Assembly (NCBI GenBank): GCA_020832225.1
Contig: JAFIFA010000181.1
Span: 1-32,772, forward strand
Source: Balneolaceae bacterium
GTDB lineage: Bacteria > Bacteroidota > Rhodothermia > Balneolales > Balneolaceae
Reading direction: 5' to 3'
DNA length: 32,772 nucleotides
Numbering within the stretch: the stretch's first letter is position 1; the number at the start of each line of letters is the position of its first letter. The notes under the pieces were generated by a model, which was not told the DNA's origin, ran no database searches, and saw nothing but the letters and a program-made list of their open reading frames with translations. Positions 25,795 through 32,772 of this stretch are shown here, piece after piece. The position numbers were made by a program, and so were the translations under genes.

Positions 25795-26990
25795 CCGTTC
25801 AGCGACCTCACCGTTTTTTCTCCGTTCACCAGCCTTTTCAGATAGATCTGCCACTGCAGTGCACTCTGCCCGGATAGATTGAGCTGAAAGGTTCGCTCTG
25901 CAGTGGTGATGGTCAGTTTGTGATTCTGTTCAATGGAGAGCGCTTTTATCTGATCGAGTCCGATCGTCTGCAGATCTGAATCGTAGGATATCCGAATATA
26001 CTCTTTGTGAAGAGAGACCAGCCCTCTCCCCAAACCGACCAGCCTGTGCTCATCATTTACCATATGGATGTCGCCACCGTTCTTTTCAAGCAGCAGATCA
26101 CCGCTCTGAGAAACCATCGGCATTTCGTTTATACGGTCAAAAAGGGCGATCAGTGAGTGAGATCGTCCATCACGGTCGATCAACCTTGATGCGATGTCCA
26201 TTTTGTAGTTCATGTCAGACTCCCGGCTGAAAACCCTCTCCCCATCGGGCGAGTATACTGCCCCGCTCACACCGGTATCGGGGCAGCGGTAGATCAGCCG
26301 CTGTACACCTGCTGCAGGCTTCTTGCACCGCTTCGGCAAAGCCTTTTCCTGGGGATTGTATTCATCAAACCGAATCAGCTCTCGACATTTTTCGGCAAAT
26401 GAGTCGTAATCATCGAAATCAGAAACGTGAAGCGGTTTTAGAAAATGGACCTGTAAGCTTCCGCGCCGATAGTGATCGGCCCATCGCGGCCAATGGAGAT
26501 GAGAACCGTGTATCTGCACGGGATGAACCGGTATCTTCATCTTCCAAAAGAGCTTTAGGGTTGTTTCGATGAGTGGTTTGGGGCGGCCATCCCACCGTCT
26601 GCCCCCCTCGGGAAAGATCACAATCATTCTCTCCTGATCGATCATCTTCATTACGCTTCGGATGATTCCCGGCTCTGCCACATATTTGCTGGTTGGCACA
26701 ATACCGATGCTGTCCATGAAAATTCGGGGAATCGTTTTGTGAAATTGATCCCGGGTCATCACACCAGCAGTCGGCTCACGGGTCAACTCCGTGTTGATCA
26801 CGAATGGGTCGAAGTAGTGCGAATGATTTCCATAAATAAAGCATGGGCCGGTTAGAGGCATATATTGCCGGTTCACGATTTCTGGTGCAAAAAGAGCTTT
26901 TGTAACCGGAATGATCGTATTCCTCATGAACCGGAAGGTTTTGTTTGAGAACCCCCGTTCGTTTTTGCTGAATGTAAAATCTCTGAGCAT
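25791..26990 (-). CDS. PlsC-type 1-acylglycerol-3-phosphate acyltransferase with C-terminal extension
   Basis: The 399-aa protein has an acyltransferase domain in residues about 40-230: the catalytic N55-H56-x4-D61 ('GNHSHYFDPF') and FPEGGR (126-131). PlsC members use acyl-CoA or acyl-ACP to acylate lysophosphatidic acid or related lipids at the membrane. The last ~150 residues are extra. They begin with a Cys-bearing segment (CKK, then RCPDTG) and end in a beta-rich stretch with a closing helix resembling a bacterial PH-like domain (about 285-395). The ATG at 26990 is preferred over a GTG at 27008. It overlaps the GltS start by 4 bp. Confidence 0.85.
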   Translation of the reverse strand: MLRDFTFSKNERGFSNKTFRFMRNTIIPVTKALFAPEIVNRQYMPLTGPCFIYGNHSHYFDPFVINTELTREPTAGVMTRDQFHKTIPRIFMDSIGIVPTSKYVAEPGIIRSVMKMIDQERMIVIFPEGGRRWDGRPKPLIETTLKLFWKMKIPVHPVQIHGSHLHWPRWADHYRRGSLQVHFLKPLHVSDFDDYDSFAEKCRELIRFDEYNPQEKALPKRCKKPAAGVQRLIYRCPDTGVSGAVYSPDGERVFSRESDMNYKMDIASRLIDRDGRSHSLIALFDRINEMPMVSQSGDLLLEKNGGDIHMVNDEHRLVGLGRGLVSLHKEYIRISYDSDLQTIGLDQIKALSIEQNHKLTITTAERTFQLNLSGQSALQWQIYLKRLVNGEKTVRSLNG

Positions 26991-27043
26991 GGAGCAGATT
27001 TCGTACACCGGACTTTCCAGCCGGCAACATTAAAGATTGGGAT

Positions 27044-29497
27044 CTAAAATTCGCAGAGCAGGTGCAGGCCTGAGCTATCCCCGCTTCCGATCGGTGCTCC
27101 CGGTGGCGTGTATGGTGCCGGCGGAATCGTGAAGGAATCGGGATCCTCCTTAAAGTCCTCAATCATCAATCCAAGCTGACTGTAGTGGGCTCTCCAGATC
27201 ATCTCATCGGAACCGGACTCTCTATCCTGAAGATCACTCTGCAGCTCACGAAGCATATAGTTTGTGACTGCGTGCACATCGGGTGAGGTGCCGCTGTCTC
27301 CGGCCAGAGAGAGCAGGTTTCGCATCACGGCCATATTTACCGCACGCTGTATCGATCCATGATAGCCATTGTGCTGATCTGCCAGGATCGTTTTCCCGAT
27401 CACCGACTGCAGCAGATCATCGTATGAAAGCTGATCGCTATAGCGGGCCGACTGGTTCAACAGTCTGGCGGCACGCTCCCTGTTTAGAATAAGGGAAGCG
27501 GCGTGATCGGCAGCAGCCTCAGCCATTGCCACCGGATCAAGAATGGGATCGGTGTAGCTTCGGAAGTGCTCCCGGGTGGTTGGAATTCTGGCCGGTCTTG
27601 GGGGGATCTCACTGAGTATCGGCTCAGGAAGGGCAAGTAGTTCAGGGTCGAGGGTTCGAAGCATCGCATCGAGTGCTGCACGTTGCATTCCGGCTTCCAC
27701 TATTTGTGGACCCGGTTGTCCGTCACCCCTCAAATTATAGACGTAATCCACGCCACCAATCAGTTTTACGGTCGCCTCCGTCTGATACCGGTGGTAGAGA
27801 TAGATCGGCACCAACACATCTTCCAGATCCGACATCATCCTCCCCTCACGAATATTTCTTTCACCAAAGCGGGAGAGAGCTGCCTCACGGATATCAAGAA
27901 TATGATCGAGCTGTGAAACCGGATCGGAACCATAATCCCATAGGTGTGCATAGGAGTGGGAGCCGCCTTGCGGGCGCGCCACTTCATCCGAGAGATAGAG
28001 CAGCCCCATTTCGTTGGTTTCGCGAATAATCTCCTCAAGGGCATCCTCTTCATCAACACCTTCCGGAAAATCCTGATAGCCCCATATTACCGCTCGTTTG
28101 TCCCACTCTCCGATGCCGCGATCGTACGCGTTATCGAGAGAGAGCGAACCATCTTCGTTGATGGTTGCCATTGGATGGGGATAGTCCATTACAGAGGCCA
28201 GATCGTTCACACTTGCCGCAAAATTGTGGGCAATCCCAAGTGTATGGCCAATTTCATGTGCAGAGAGCTGTCGGATTCGGTCGAGCGCCATCTCAAGCAT
28301 CACCGGATCGGGATCCACACCCTCCTCATACGGTGCAAGTAGTCCCTCGGCGATCATATAGTCCTGACGAACGCGCAGCGATCCGAGCAGCACATTTCCT
28401 TTGATGATCTCACCCGTTCGCGGATCAACAACCGATGATCCATAAGACCAGCCTCTCGTTGAGCGGTGCACCCAGTTGATAACATTGTATCGAACATCGA
28501 GAGGGTGGGCATCATCCGGAAGCATCTTTACCCGAAAAGCATCAATATATCCGGCAGCCTCAAATGCCTCGTTCCACCACTCTGCACCCTCCAGAAGTGC
28601 CGTGCGTACGGGTTCGGGCGTTCCGTTATCCAGATAGAAAATAATCGGCTCAACCGCCTCACTCATTTCGGCCTCGGGGTCCACCTTCTCAAGCCGATGG
28701 CGAACCGCGTAGCGCCGGGTAAACTCACCGCCAATCGGTGCGCTGTAATCCTGATAGGAGACCGGAAAGAGGCCGGAGCGTGGATCAAATTTACGTGGCT
28801 TGTAGCCATCATCTGGCAGCTGCACAAACGAGTGGTGCTGGCGAACCGTTATCGCATCGTTTGATGGCGCCACCGATCGGAGCCAGCCCCCTGCGCCCGA
28901 ACCGGTAAAGGTGAGTTTCGCCTCAAATTCACTGTTTTTGGGAAAGTTGAATGTACCCGGCAGATAGATGGCAGAGCGGGAACGGTCGAGGGAGAAACTG
29001 CCCTGATCACGTGCACGGAGCCTCTCAGCAACGCCATGAGCATCCTGCATCAGAAATTCGGTAGCGTCCACAAGAATTCGGTCTCCTTCTCGGATCTCAA
29101 CATCAAAACCAAAGAGCACAGATCGTGCAAAGGCCTCATCCACCGATTTCTCCTCCAGCTCCACACCCGATGTGGCCCTGAAGTTGTAGTTCGGCTGAAC
29201 CATCAGCACTTTCGGTCCGATCCGGGTAAACTTCACGATGCGCGTATTTCCAAGCTGGCTTCGATCCAGCCCAATATCGTTGGAGCCCACTCCGGCTGCG
29301 AGTGAATTTACATAGATAAACTCTTCATCAAGTTTGTCGATCTCGAGCCAGATTTTCCCCTCATCATCATCCCACCAGAAATTGAAGTACCCCTCATACT
29401 TCTCCATTCCGGATGTTTTCTCATTGATGGAGTCCTGCGCGGCAACGCCGGTTGCGGATAGCAGAGTAAGAGCAAGAATAATAGCGATCGATTTCAT
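27044..29497 (-). CDS. Exported zinc-dependent metalloprotease (DUF5117/DUF4953 type)
   Basis: The 817-aa protein has a signal peptide with a cleavage site after 'GVAAQ' (about residue 21). The metzincin-like zinc motif H414-E415-I-G-H418-x5-H424 ('HEIGHTLGIAHN') is complete, with Met437 in 'ASVMDYP' as the Met-turn. The architecture matches the large secreted zinc proteases of Bacteroidota: an N-terminal beta region (about 40-270), the catalytic part (about 285-560) and a helical C-terminal part. Substrates are unknown; extracellular protein degradation is likely. It heads the four-gene unit with the acyltransferase, GltS and serine hydrolase. Confidence 0.92.
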   Translation of the reverse strand: MKSIAIILALTLLSATGVAAQDSINEKTSGMEKYEGYFNFWWDDDEGKIWLEIDKLDEEFIYVNSLAAGVGSNDIGLDRSQLGNTRIVKFTRIGPKVLMVQPNYNFRATSGVELEEKSVDEAFARSVLFGFDVEIREGDRILVDATEFLMQDAHGVAERLRARDQGSFSLDRSRSAIYLPGTFNFPKNSEFEAKLTFTGSGAGGWLRSVAPSNDAITVRQHHSFVQLPDDGYKPRKFDPRSGLFPVSYQDYSAPIGGEFTRRYAVRHRLEKVDPEAEMSEAVEPIIFYLDNGTPEPVRTALLEGAEWWNEAFEAAGYIDAFRVKMLPDDAHPLDVRYNVINWVHRSTRGWSYGSSVVDPRTGEIIKGNVLLGSLRVRQDYMIAEGLLAPYEEGVDPDPVMLEMALDRIRQLSAHEIGHTLGIAHNFAASVNDLASVMDYPHPMATINEDGSLSLDNAYDRGIGEWDKRAVIWGYQDFPEGVDEEDALEEIIRETNEMGLLYLSDEVARPQGGSHSYAHLWDYGSDPVSQLDHILDIREAALSRFGERNIREGRMMSDLEDVLVPIYLYHRYQTEATVKLIGGVDYVYNLRGDGQPGPQIVEAGMQRAALDAMLRTLDPELLALPEPILSEIPPRPARIPTTREHFRSYTDPILDPVAMAEAAADHAASLILNRERAARLLNQSARYSDQLSYDDLLQSVIGKTILADQHNGYHGSIQRAVNMAVMRNLLSLAGDSGTSPDVHAVTNYMLRELQSDLQDRESGSDEMIWRAHYSQLGLMIEDFKEDPDSFTIPPAPYTPPGAPIGSGDSSGLHLLCEF

Positions 29498-29790
29498 GTA
29501 GCTGACTTCAGTTTTCGGATTAAAGGAAGTAACGAAATGTTGACAGCTAAGGAAAGGCGCAATTTGATCCTGAAAACCGGATCTGTCCCGTCAGGGGTTA
29601 ATTCAAAAGAAGGGCAACCAAAAAGTCTCCCTTAGGAAGGAGCTCATCTTTTGAACGCGTAAGCGAAATTTAGAGGGGGCTAGAGTAAAAAACATCGCTG
29701 TGCATCTACACCCCCCTCAGTCCCCCCTTGATAGGGGGAATACTCTGCTTCGTTCATCTATTCTACCCACACAAACCAACTTTGAGCCAT
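29498..29790. other. Non-coding stretch between two minus-strand genes
   Basis: No gene is seen in this stretch. It holds a promoter region for the metalloprotease, an agggggct/acccccct pair (about 29671 and 29710), and a small hairpin tccccccttgataggggga (29723-29741). C-rich/G-rich palindromes of the latter form are common interspersed repeats in bacterial genomes. Confidence 0.4.
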
Positions 29791-29826
29791 AAAAAAACCC
29801 CCGCTCCGGAGTACGGAACGGGGGTT
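29790..29826 (-). terminator. Rho-independent terminator of the ankyrin gene
   Basis: Read on the minus strand, the arms aacccccgttccg and cggagcgggggtt are separated by a 5-nt loop with one mismatch and followed by seven T. It lies 27 bp after the ankyrin gene stop. It is the strongest terminator of the window. Confidence 0.9.
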
Positions 29827-29852
29827 TAAGAGGTCACGTATGAAATTTCCGC

Positions 29853-30338
29853 TTAGCGGGTCACATACCCTGAAGTTCCGGTTCCCAGAAATTCGAGGAT
29901 ATCGGAGTGGCCATTTTGCATAGCCATATCGGCAGCCGTCAGTCCATTCTTGTCGATAAGCATCGTGTCTGCGCCTTTGCCTAACAGTTTACCAACTACG
30001 ACCAGCTGTCCGTTTTCGGATGCGATCATCAGGGCAGACTTGCCGTCAATGTTTCGCCTGTTTACATCAGGCTCATGCGCCAGAATAATGTTGACCATTC
30101 GCAGGTTACCAATCTTTGATGCAAGCATCAGAGCCGTGTTACCGTTTTGGTCTGTGGTGTCAATTTCGGCACCATCAGCAAGAAGAACATTCAGGCTGAT
30201 CATGTCGATATCCTTCACCGCTTCAATGATGTCGTCGCTGATCACAAAGTCAGTGGTGTCAGCTTCCGCATCGGCACTCTTCACGAAGAGTGAAAAAGCC
30301 AGTGCAATTGTCAAAATTAGGGTTATTACGTACTTCAT
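29853..30338 (-). CDS. Small exported ankyrin-repeat protein
   Basis: The 161-aa protein has a signal peptide (cleavage near 'SADAEA', residue 25), then three ankyrin repeats with the consensus 'DQNGNTALMLASKIGN', 'NIDGKSALMIASENGQ' and 'DKNGLTAADMAMQNGH', spaced 33 residues apart. A short variant cap precedes them (about 35-60). Ankyrin repeats mediate protein contacts; here in the periplasm. No partner gene is adjacent: it has its own terminator and a long upstream gap. Function is unknown. Confidence 0.9.
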   Translation of the reverse strand: MKYVITLILTIALAFSLFVKSADAEADTTDFVISDDIIEAVKDIDMISLNVLLADGAEIDTTDQNGNTALMLASKIGNLRMVNIILAHEPDVNRRNIDGKSALMIASENGQLVVVGKLLGKGADTMLIDKNGLTAADMAMQNGHSDILEFLGTGTSGYVTR

Positions 30339-30910
30339 TTTTATACAGATGATTTTTTCTTTCTTAATCCTGATTTATTCTAATTATGCCGGGTTTTTTA
30401 CAGGTTTTTTTCTCTATTTATCCGGCCTCTAAACTGTGGTTGTAAATACGATTTAAAGATACGGAAGGTTCCGTTTTGAAGGTGGGTTAACTACCGATAC
30501 AGCAAAAGTAAATCGACTCTATTCAACAGCTTAAAAAAGTAAAATCGGGGGTGTTTAATAATTAAACTATATCCAATAAGCAGCTTCATTGATTAAAGTT
30601 TTATTGTGCATTTTCAACCAAATTGCCGTAATAATTAAAGTTTTTGTTCTGATTTCCTGAAATGATTCGTTTTTTGTGCGATAAAACACACTTTGGCACG
30701 CACGTCCACATTTACGCTACTTCACGACTCCACCTTAACTGTTCCAAAAGATTTTTAGACTCTTTTTCAAAACAATTGGGGATGTTACATTTCGGCTCAA
30801 AACATTAAGATGAGAATGGCTCATTTATAACAAACAAACCGGATGAAGAGCACTTTTAGACAGCGAAAAAAAGTCCGAAATTCTTTAACCATAATGGTGA
30901 GGTCAAGTCT
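30339..30910. other. AT-rich intergenic region upstream of the ankyrin gene
   Basis: This 572-bp stretch has no credible gene. It includes a perfect palindrome gtttaat-a-attaaac (30553-30567), two copies of attaaagtttt (about 30592 and 30637), and a minus-strand TACTTTTG (30503-30510) that matches the -7 element TAnnTTTG 165 nt upstream of the ankyrin start. A 23-codon basic frame at 30843-30914 is not supported. Confidence 0.45.
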
Positions 30911-32488
30911 CTAATAAGTTGCAGGAGCACCTTTCCGGGCAACCTCAACCTTGCATCCTGTAACCTCTTCAAGAAGAGCGTTCTTTCGCATTGCTCCCCA
31001 AATTTCCAGATGAGGATCTGCTTCGGTACGAATCTCTATTCGCAGCTTGCCATTTTTCTGCACCACATTCAACTTCCGGACATTCTGGTAGTGGCTACGA
31101 TCCAGACCATCAGCAACACGCAGAATTGCGGAGAGCTTTTTAATTCTTGACTTATGCTTCTTGTTCAGCCTGTTGTAGTGAGGGTGCCGCTGCTTCGGAG
31201 TTGATCTTCGGTGATATCGTGCAACATTTGCCATCAGCTCAATCTCATGCTCCTTGAAACCGAGCAGGTCTGAATTCCGAATAATATAAAGTGCGTGTTT
31301 GTGATGTTTTCTGTGGGAGATGTGGTACCCTATGTCGTGCATCCATGCGGCATACTCCAGAAGCTCCCCGTCCAACTCATCCAGACTCAGGCTCTCTTTC
31401 AGCTCATCAAAAAGCTTCATCGACAGTTTTGCGACATGGCGAGAGTGCTGTTCGTGCCAATTGCATTTGTGAACGAGCTCCAGAACACTTCTTCTTCGCG
31501 GATTCCCGGCCGTATGCAGATCCTTCAGGTCCTCCAATTCACGATGTATATAGCGTAAAATAATCCCCTCTCTAAGTGCCTGCGAGGATATTCTTACCCT
31601 ACGAATGGAGAAGGTATTGATGATGTAGTTTACCAAAACCAGTCCGGCAGGAAGCAGATCGATCCGTTTTTCATCAAGCCCTTTCAGTTTTGCCCGTTCG
31701 TCTCGATCCATCTTCATCACATCATCATAGAGCTTGAAAAAGTCTGAATCAGAGAACTCATACTCGTTTAGGGTGAACGATGGAGTTTCATCTTTTCTGG
31801 CGGCAATCATCGCCGCAATATTCTGCATGGTACCCGATGAGCCAATCAGCGTGGATGCCCGGTGCATGGCAAATGCCTCTGCAACATCAGTAAGGTTTTC
31901 GTGGTAGTGCTTTTGAAGTGTGAGGATATCCTCCTTTGAGAGGGGGTCGCTATTGGCATGTGCTGCCGTCATTCTCGCTACTCCAAGCTTTTTGCTGGTG
32001 AGGTAGAGCAGCTTCTTTTTATCGGCCAGTATATACTCTACGCTGCCGCCCCCAATATCCATAATCAGTGCAGGTCGGTCAGGCATTTTCACACCATGCT
32101 GAACCGCGAGACCTATCAGTTCCGCCTCCACACGCCCCGGAATGGCGTTGATCTTTATCCCCGCCTCATCAATCGCTTTCTGAATAAACTCTCCTCCATT
32201 CTCTGCTTCACGGATTGCGCTGGTGGCATAGGCGAGAATCTCCTCCGAACGCTGGTGGTCTGATAATGTTCTGATCTTTTTCAGCGCGTCCAAACCACGC
32301 TCCATAGCCGCATCAGACAGTCGGTTATCCGATCCCCGCTCGGATAGCAGAACCATCTCCTTGAGTTTATCAACCGTGTAAAAGCTTCCGTCCGAATAGA
32401 TATCGACGATCAGGGCGTGAAAGGAGTTCGTACCGAGATCGATTGCCGTAATACGACGCACCGGTTCATTTCGGGAGGATTGAGTCAT
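30911..32488 (-). CDS. Ppx/GppA phosphatase with HD domain
   Basis: The 525-aa protein is an exopolyphosphatase/guanosine pentaphosphatase family member. The actin-like ATPase fold shows 'AIDLGTNSFHALIVD' (15-29), the catalytic Glu121 region ('RVEAELIGLAV') and the phosphate-binding loop DIGGGS (144-149). The C-terminal part (about 345-525) has an HD module, 'WMHDIGYHISHRKHHKH', as in Ppx-type proteins. It releases phosphate from polyphosphate and/or converts pppGpp to ppGpp. The length and HD domain favour the Ppx/GppA long form. The start follows the conserved N-terminus. It lies head-to-head with the partial YheT gene (111 bp apart). Confidence 0.93.
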   Translation of the reverse strand: MTQSSRNEPVRRITAIDLGTNSFHALIVDIYSDGSFYTVDKLKEMVLLSERGSDNRLSDAAMERGLDALKKIRTLSDHQRSEEILAYATSAIREAENGGEFIQKAIDEAGIKINAIPGRVEAELIGLAVQHGVKMPDRPALIMDIGGGSVEYILADKKKLLYLTSKKLGVARMTAAHANSDPLSKEDILTLQKHYHENLTDVAEAFAMHRASTLIGSSGTMQNIAAMIAARKDETPSFTLNEYEFSDSDFFKLYDDVMKMDRDERAKLKGLDEKRIDLLPAGLVLVNYIINTFSIRRVRISSQALREGIILRYIHRELEDLKDLHTAGNPRRRSVLELVHKCNWHEQHSRHVAKLSMKLFDELKESLSLDELDGELLEYAAWMHDIGYHISHRKHHKHALYIIRNSDLLGFKEHEIELMANVARYHRRSTPKQRHPHYNRLNKKHKSRIKKLSAILRVADGLDRSHYQNVRKLNVVQKNGKLRIEIRTEADPHLEIWGAMRKNALLEEVTGCKVEVARKGAPATY

Positions 32489-32599
32489 TTCAGAAATGTT
32501 TGGTTATCTTGGGTATAGTTCTCAATTTTTAGAAATTATACTGAATGTGACTGCCAATATCTTCGAAGATTTTTGCCTGCAGCCCTGCCTGAATTCCCC

Positions 32600-32772
32600 A
32601 TGAACAGCTATACTCAATCTTTTAGACCGGCACCGTGGTGTCTCAACGGTCACCTACACACTATTTTATGTTCGCTGATCTTCTCCTCTCCGATAATGAA
32701 GACAGAGCGGATTACAATTGAAACTGAAGATGGTGACTTTCTCATCGCAGATGTCTGTGAAAACAGGAAGAA
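32600..32772 (+). CDS. YheT-type alpha/beta hydrolase (partial, cut by window end)
   Basis: The first 57 codons are present. They show the YheT N-terminal signature: 'FRPAPWCLNGHLHTIL' followed by 'ERITIETEDGDFLIAD', known from the family as FxPPxxLxNGHLQTI and R-x(2-3)-TxDGDF. The catalytic Ser, Asp and His lie beyond the window. The family includes esterase-like hydrolases of uncertain substrate. It is divergent from the Ppx gene. Confidence 0.8.
   Translation, partial: MNSYTQSFRPAPWCLNGHLHTILCSLIFSSPIMKTERITIETEDGDFLIADVCENRK

Noticed and set aside
30843-30914. A 23-codon basic small peptide frame
   Set aside because: It has no ribosome-binding site, overlaps the Ppx gene end and has no recognisable feature.

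Overview
The window looks like a chromosomal segment of a Bacteroidota-related bacterium, most plausibly a member of the Balneolota (Balneola/Gracilimonas type). This is inference. It rests on the IS200-type transposase with Bacteroidota-style palindromic repeats, the many lipoproteins and exported hydrolases, the dnaX-ybaB-recR block followed by an M1 peptidase, the compact ba3-type oxidase cluster, and rather few clear Shine-Dalgarno sites. No tRNA, rRNA, CRISPR array or phage module was seen.

Positions 1-1860 are a repeat island. Three complete ~200 bp imperfect palindromes and one right half, each carrying inner REP-like hairpins, surround a 153-aa Y1 (IS200/RAYT-like) transposase. Positions 1862-5789 (minus strand) hold two tandem paralogues of a lipoprotein D-aminoacylase-type amidohydrolase, separated by a Phd/ParE-type toxin-antitoxin pair. 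The downstream paralogue is broken by one in-frame UGA and has also lost a metal-site histidine. Positions 6014-7886 (plus strand) are two tandem DUF1684 lipoproteins. They are followed by a structured ~530 bp convergent intergenic region and then a minus-strand GWxTD-domain protein.

Positions 10754-17590 (plus strand) carry housekeeping genes: dnaX, ybaB and recR, an exported M1 aminopeptidase, a short-form malic enzyme and a small coupled lipoprotein. A proline dehydrogenase lies on the opposite strand at 17609-18460. A DUF4097 beta-repeat protein (18661-19596) closes with a terminator. Next is a complete copper/oxygen-respiration operon (19791-23345): a 42-aa CoxIIa subunit, CuA subunit II, subunit I, an SCO-type copper chaperone and an auracyanin/azurin-like blue copper lipoprotein, ended by a strong terminator.

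Positions 23463-29497 (minus strand) are a tight four-gene unit: exported zinc metalloprotease, PlsC-type acyltransferase with an extra C-terminal region, GltS-type glutamate/sodium symporter and a class-A-beta-lactamase-fold lipoprotein. A small ankyrin-repeat protein with its own terminator, a long AT-rich gap, and a Ppx/GppA-HD exopolyphosphatase follow. The right edge cuts a YheT-type alpha/beta hydrolase gene.

Two themes connect the genes. One is exported peptide and N-acyl-amino-acid breakdown with amino-acid uptake and oxidation (D-aminoacylases, M1 peptidase, zinc protease, GltS, proline dehydrogenase, malic enzyme). The other is high-affinity aerobic respiration with a blue-copper electron donor. 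The least explained parts are the hairpin-repeat island, the decaying amidohydrolase, the palindromic intergenic element at 8097-8250, and the C-terminal part of the acyltransferase.
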